Position numbers and translations under genes: made by a program. A stretch of 8,747 nt of DNA, taken from Nanobdellota archaeon (GTDB lineage: Archaea > Nanobdellota > Nanobdellia > Pacearchaeales > GW2011-AR1). Shown here in pieces: positions 5,374-8,747 of the stretch (its first letter is position 1; each line of letters begins with the position of its first letter). The notes under the pieces were generated by a model, which had not been told where the DNA came from, made no database searches, and saw only the letters and a program-made list of their open reading frames with translations. Location of the stretch: contig JAGVIM010000101.1 of the NCBI GenBank assembly GCA_020056045.1, positions 1-8,747 of the forward strand, written 5' to 3'.

Positions 5374-5609
5374 TAAAACCAGTAACAACAGAAAAGGCAG
5401 TAAGATTAATTGAATTAAATAATACCTTAGTTATAGAAGTAGACAGAAGAGATTCAAAAGATAAAATAAAAAAAGAATTTGAAGAAACTTTCAAAGTTAA
5501 AATAGATTCTATAAACACTTTGATACATAGAAATAATAAAATAGCTTATCTAAAATTAAATTCAAAAAATCCTGCAATTGATGTTGCAACTAAATTGGGG
5601 ATGATCTAA
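5370..5609 (+). CDS. rpl23: 50S ribosomal protein L23 (uL23)
   Basis: A 79-residue archaeal L23, the protein at the polypeptide tunnel exit that docks signal recognition particle and other factors. It opens with the family motif IKPVTTEKAVRLIE, continues with LVIEVDRRDSKDKIKKEFEE at 20-39 and FKVKIDSINTLIHRNNKIAY at 41-60, and ends in the usual KLGMI. The length matches archaeal members (about 80-86). The start is fixed by the GAGGTGAT site five bases upstream. Its stop overlaps the L2 start by one base (TAATG), which suggests coupled translation. Confidence 0.95.
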   Translation: MIKPVTTEKAVRLIELNNTLVIEVDRRDSKDKIKKEFEETFKVKIDSINTLIHRNNKIAYLKLNSKNPAIDVATKLGMI

Positions 5610-6307
5610 TGGGAAAAAGAACATCTGGGCGAGCAAAGGGAAAAGGAAGCTTTACATACCAAATTAGAAAAAAAGCATATGTCTATAAAATAGGGTATCC
5701 AAGGCTAACTAATGAAGGAAAAGCTAAAATAATAAAATTATTCCATTCTGTAGCACACAGTGCTCCTATTGCTAAAATAAGAATAGGGAAAGAAGAGTTT
5801 TATAGCCCTGCAGCAGACAAAGTTTATGAGGGACAAGAAATAGAGATTGGTGGAAAACAAGTTTTAAACGGAAATATATTAAAATTAAAAGATATTCCCC
5901 AGGGAACAGTTATTTTTAATATTGAATCTGTTCCTGGAAATGGCGGAAAATATCTAAGAAGTTCAGGGTGCTCAGCAATTGTTGGTATTAAAGAAAAAGA
6001 TAGTGTGGAAATTATAATTAGAAGAAGAAAAATAATAATCAATGAAAATTGCAGAGCAACTATTGGAGTTGTTGCTGGAGAAGGAAGAATGTCAAAACCT
6101 CTTGTAAAAGCAGGAAAACAATTTTTCAGAATGCAAGCTAGAGGAAGAAAATGGCACAGAACCTCTGCAATTAAAACTAATGCTGTTGACCATCCGTTCG
6201 GAAGTGGAAGAGGAAAAAGAATTAAATCTAAAATTGCAAAAAGAAATGCTCCACCAGGAGCAAAAGTTGGTCACATAAGACCAAAAAGAACAGGACATAT
6301 TAAGTAA
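5609..6307 (+). CDS. rpl2: 50S ribosomal protein L2 (uL2)
   Basis: A 232-residue archaeal L2, a primary 23S rRNA-binding protein needed for subunit joining and peptidyl transfer. MGKRTSGRAKGKGSFTYQ opens the protein as in archaeal L2. The OB-fold and SH3-like parts follow, with VPGNGGKYLRSSGCSAIVG at 108-126. The C-terminal signature KTNAVDHPFGSGRGKRIKSK (189-208) contains H195, the equivalent of the histidine important for activity in E. coli L2. It overlaps the L23 stop by one base. One base separates its stop from the next start. Confidence 0.96.
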   Translation: MGKRTSGRAKGKGSFTYQIRKKAYVYKIGYPRLTNEGKAKIIKLFHSVAHSAPIAKIRIGKEEFYSPAADKVYEGQEIEIGGKQVLNGNILKLKDIPQGTVIFNIESVPGNGGKYLRSSGCSAIVGIKEKDSVEIIIRRRKIIINENCRATIGVVAGEGRMSKPLVKAGKQFFRMQARGRKWHRTSAIKTNAVDHPFGSGRGKRIKSKIAKRNAPPGAKVGHIRPKRTGHIK

Positions 6308-6308
6308 C

Positions 6309-6644
6309 ATGGTAACACAAACTGAAGCACAAATATTAGTTGGATCGGAAGAGTCTGGAATACCAAATAAAAAACTAAATAAGTATCAGTTAATGATAAA
6401 TTGGAGACTTGAACTTGACCCAAAATATATACTCCCCTTGGATAAGATTCCAGAAGTGGCTTCAAGAAATCTTGCAGAAATTTTAAAGAATGAAGGAATT
6501 AAAAGGTGTAGAGTTTATAATGGAGTTAATTATAATCAAGAAACATGGAAATTTGTTGAAATGAATCCTTTAAGCTCTATTGAAGAAATTACACTTAGAC
6601 AAACATTAAAAACTATTGGAGGAGTTTTAGTTGAAACTGCTTAA
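6309..6644 (+). CDS. Unrecognised protein inserted in the operon between L2 and S19
   Basis: A 111-residue protein that I cannot assign to any family. It starts one base after the L2 stop and ends five bases before S19, so it is surely co-transcribed, and its composition matches its neighbours. It is not a standard ribosomal protein at this place: archaeal operons normally run L2 then S19 directly. Basic and acidic residues balance (14 each by my count), unlike the basic proteins around it. There is no membrane segment or signal peptide. Residues 25-60 look like a strand followed by a helix (YQLMINWRLELDPKY, IPEVASRNLAEILKNEG), then a strand RCRVYNGVNY and a helical C-terminus ending TIGGVLVETA. 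A role in ribosome assembly or as an extra ribosomal component is only a guess from position. Confidence 0.7.
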   Translation: MVTQTEAQILVGSEESGIPNKKLNKYQLMINWRLELDPKYILPLDKIPEVASRNLAEILKNEGIKRCRVYNGVNYNQETWKFVEMNPLSSIEEITLRQTLKTIGGVLVETA

Positions 6645-6649
6645 ATAAA

Positions 6650-7078
6650 ATGGTAAATGAGAAAATAGAACAAAATGAAGAAATATCTCTAAAGAAGAAA
6701 GAACTTACTTATAGAGGGTATGGTATCGAAGACCTAAAGAAAATGGATATTCGTGAATTTGCAAAATTGCTTAAATCAAATGAAAGAAGAACAGTACTTA
6801 GACAATATGGGGAACTAGAAAAATTCATTTCAAGATCGCATAAAAAAATATTAAAGAATAAACCTATAAAAACTCATTCAAGACATTTGATTGTAGTTCC
6901 AAATATGGTTGGATTTAGAATAAATATTCACAATGGAAACACATTTGTTTCAATTGATCTAACAATAGATATGTTGGGACATAGACTTGGTGAATTTTCA
7001 GTAACTAGAACTAAAGTTAAACATGGAGCAGCTGGAATCGGTGCAACTAAGTCAAGTGCATCTGCATCAGTTAAATAA
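6650..7078 (+). CDS. rps19: 30S ribosomal protein S19 (uS19), archaeal type
   Basis: A 142-residue archaeal S19, located in the small-subunit head where it contacts the A-site tRNA finger region and S13. The archaeal N-terminal part is present (LTYRGYGIEDLKKMDIREFA at 19-38, preceded by about 18 charged residues). The core follows: IKTHSRHLIVVPNMVG at 73-88, IHNGNTFVSIDLTIDMLGHR at 93-112, LGEFSVTR at 113-120 and HGAAGIGATKSS at 125-136. Length is typical for archaea (130-150). It follows the unknown ORF by five bases with no clear ribosome binding site; the first ATG fits the family length. Confidence 0.95.
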   Translation: MVNEKIEQNEEISLKKKELTYRGYGIEDLKKMDIREFAKLLKSNERRTVLRQYGELEKFISRSHKKILKNKPIKTHSRHLIVVPNMVGFRINIHNGNTFVSIDLTIDMLGHRLGEFSVTRTKVKHGAAGIGATKSSASASVK

Positions 7079-7087
7079 AAATTAAAC

Positions 7088-7534
7088 ATGGCAGAAGAAA
7101 AAACAAAAATAGAAAAGAAAAAAACAGCAATTGTAAATGGAAAAGACCTTCCTGTTGGATTAAAACATGCTATTGCTCTTTGTAATTTTATAAGGGGAAA
7201 AGATATTGACACTGTTATTCCAATGCTTGAAGAAGTTACAAGGTTAAAAAGAGCTATTCCCATGAGGGGAGAAATTCCACATAGACATGGAATGATGTCT
7301 GGAAGATATCCTGTAAAAGGTTCAAAAGAATTTATAATATTATTAAAAAGTCTTAAATCAAATGCTATTGTTAATGAACTTGAATTAGAAAAATATATAA
7401 TAGCCTGCAGTTCAAACCTTGCATCAAGACCTTATAAAAGATTTGGCCAAGGAAGAGTTAAAAGGTGTCATGTTACAATTCAATTAATAGAATCTACAAA
7501 GAAAAAGAAAACTAAGAAGGAGATAAAAAAATAA
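7088..7534 (+). CDS. rpl22: 50S ribosomal protein L22 (uL22), archaeal type
   Basis: A 148-residue archaeal L22, which lines the nascent peptide tunnel with its beta-hairpin and contacts all domains of 23S rRNA. The core begins at about residue 18 with GKDLPVGLKHAIALCNFIRG. EIPHRHGMMSGRYPVKGSKE at 62-81 is the archaeal signature segment, and the tunnel hairpin is at about 105-133, with SRPYKRFGQGRVKRCHVTI near its tip. The last 12 residues are almost all lysine, threonine and glutamate, a low-complexity tail. Nine bases separate it from S19, and eight from S17. In most archaea S3 would follow directly; here it does not. Confidence 0.95.
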   Translation: MAEEKTKIEKKKTAIVNGKDLPVGLKHAIALCNFIRGKDIDTVIPMLEEVTRLKRAIPMRGEIPHRHGMMSGRYPVKGSKEFIILLKSLKSNAIVNELELEKYIIACSSNLASRPYKRFGQGRVKRCHVTIQLIESTKKKKTKKEIKK

Positions 7535-7542
7535 AACTAAAA

Positions 7543-7904
7543 ATGGAAAACGAAAAAATAAAACAAGAAAAAACGAAAAAAACAAATTTAGATTTAAAAA
7601 AATCTGAAGTTAACTGTAATGACAAATTCTGTCCAACACATGGATGTATAAGTCTAAGGGGAAGAAGTTTTAGAGGAGCAGTAATAAGGAAGTTTCCAAA
7701 AAGAGTTGTAATTGAATTTGAAAGAACCCTTTTTATTAAAAAATATGAAAGATATTCAAAAAGAAAAACAAAACTTCATGCAAGACTTCCTGATTGTATG
7801 TTCAATGAAATAAACTTAGGAGATTATATTGAAATAATGGAATGTAGACCAATAAGTAAAATTGTACATTTTATAGTTACTAAAAAAATCAATGGAGAAG
7901 AAAA

Positions 7905-7908
<4 letters not shown>
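7543..7908 (+). CDS. rps17: 30S ribosomal protein S17 (uS17), archaeal zinc-cysteine type
   Basis: A 121-residue archaeal S17, an early 16S rRNA-binding protein with an OB fold. The archaeal motif CNDKFCPTHGC at 25-35 (C25, C30, H33, C35) marks it out from bacterial S17. It is followed by LRGRSFRGAVIRKFPKRVVI and KKYERYSKRKTKLHARLPDC, and ends with IEIMECRPISKIVHFIV (97-113). About 20 lysine-rich residues precede the usual start of the family. It lies eight bases after L22, where archaea normally have S3, L29, aIF1 and Rpp29 in between. Its stop overlaps the L14 start (ATGA), so the two are probably translationally coupled. Confidence 0.95.
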
Positions 7909-8306
<398 letters not shown>

Positions 8307-8308
8307 AT

Positions 8309-8747
8309 ATGAAAAGAAAATTTTCAAACAGTTGGGTAGGAAGTAAACAACCAAGAAAACAAAGAAAATATTTAGCGAATGCTCCATTACATATAAGACA
8401 TAAAATGTTAAGTGCAAATTTAACAAAAGAACTAAGAAAAAAATATGGAAAAAGAAACTTTCCATTAAGAAAAGATGATGAAGTAAAAATACTTAGAGGA
8501 GAATTTAGAAAAAAGAAAGGAAAAATAGAAACTGTAAATCTTAAAAAGATGAAAATAAGCATTGCAGGAATATTTAGAACAAAGAAAGATGGAACAAAGG
8601 TAGGAGTTTATTTTGATCCTTCAAACCTTCAAATACAAGAATTAAATTTAAATGATAAAAAAAGAAAAGAAGCATTAGAAAGAAAAAATGTTAAAACAGA
8701 AAAAAAGACAGAGGAATCAAAGACAAATAAAATTAAAAATAAATTAA
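8309..8747 (+). CDS. rpl24: 50S ribosomal protein L24 (uL24), archaeal type, 3' end beyond window
   Basis: An archaeal/L26e-like L24, an early assembly protein that binds the 5' domain of 23S rRNA near the tunnel exit. The reading frame is open for 146 codons to the window end. The core is complete: FSNSWVGSKQPRKQRKYLAN at 5-24, APLHIRHKMLSANLTKELRK at 25-44, the KOW motif from DDEVKILRGEFRKKKGKIET, and GTKVGVYFDPSNLQIQEL near 105-122. Archaeal L24 is usually about 115-125 residues, so this copy carries a tail of at least 25 residues, almost all lysine, glutamate, asparagine and threonine. The next gene in archaea is usually S4e, which would lie outside. Confidence 0.93.
   Translation, partial: MKRKFSNSWVGSKQPRKQRKYLANAPLHIRHKMLSANLTKELRKKYGKRNFPLRKDDEVKILRGEFRKKKGKIETVNLKKMKISIAGIFRTKKDGTKVGVYFDPSNLQIQELNLNDKKRKEALERKNVKTEKKTEESKTNKIKNKL

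Noticed and set aside
5044..6310. Several minus-strand ORFs of 72-82 codons under L4, L23 and L2
   Set aside because: They are antisense shadows of well-supported ribosomal protein genes.
6309..6644. The unknown ORF as a shortened S3 or a displaced L29
   Set aside because: It lacks the S3 KH-domain GxxG pattern and C-terminal domain, is half the size of S3, and lacks the basic helical pattern of L29.

Overview
The window looks like DNA from an AT-rich archaeon with a compact genome, most likely a DPANN lineage of the Pacearchaeota/Woesearchaeota type. The evidence is a run of archaeal-type ribosomal proteins (zinc-cysteine S17, archaeal L2, L3, L14 and L22 signatures), gaps of only 1-9 bases between most genes, strong AGA/ATA/TTA codon preference, TATA-box promoters placed for leaderless transcripts, and an archaeal AMP phosphorylase. 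The lineage is an inference from reading; no search was run.

Minus strand, 1-2219: a two-gene operon. An AI-2E-family (PerM-like) membrane protein is followed, two bases later, by AMP phosphorylase. The AMP phosphorylase reading frame is normal for about 334 residues. It then changes abruptly, but in frame, into a piece of an FtsX-type membrane protein with bacterial look and different codon use. This join, near positions 163-174, is probably an assembly chimera or contig-end artefact and should not be read as a natural fusion without checking.

Plus strand, 2313-3323: a conserved-looking 240-residue protein of unknown function is followed directly by a MazG-like nucleotide pyrophosphohydrolase. 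The MazG coding region has no ATG, GTG or TTG start ahead of its catalytic motif; it begins with ATT immediately after the upstream TAA. The divergent 2220-2312 region carries two identical TTTATAAA boxes, each centred about 25.5 bp from a start codon, so both flanking operons look leaderless.

Plus strand, 3324-8747: a ribosomal protein operon in the order L3, L4, L23, L2, unknown 111-residue ORF, S19, L22, S17, L14, L24 (cut by the window end). A third TTTATAAA box predicts a 139-nt leader before L3 that holds two adjacent hairpins. A second structured stretch, with two hairpins, a 36-codon ORF that overlaps both neighbours, and the only strong Shine-Dalgarno site, separates L4 from L23. The usual archaeal block S3-L29-aIF1-Rpp29 is absent between L22 and S17, which are only 8 bases apart, and a neutral, unrecognised protein sits between L2 and S19.

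The most interesting signals are the structured leader and its possible echo before L23, the unknown protein inside the operon, the missing S3 block, the ATT-started MazG, and the chimeric join at the left end. No tRNA, rRNA, CRISPR array or insertion sequence was seen.
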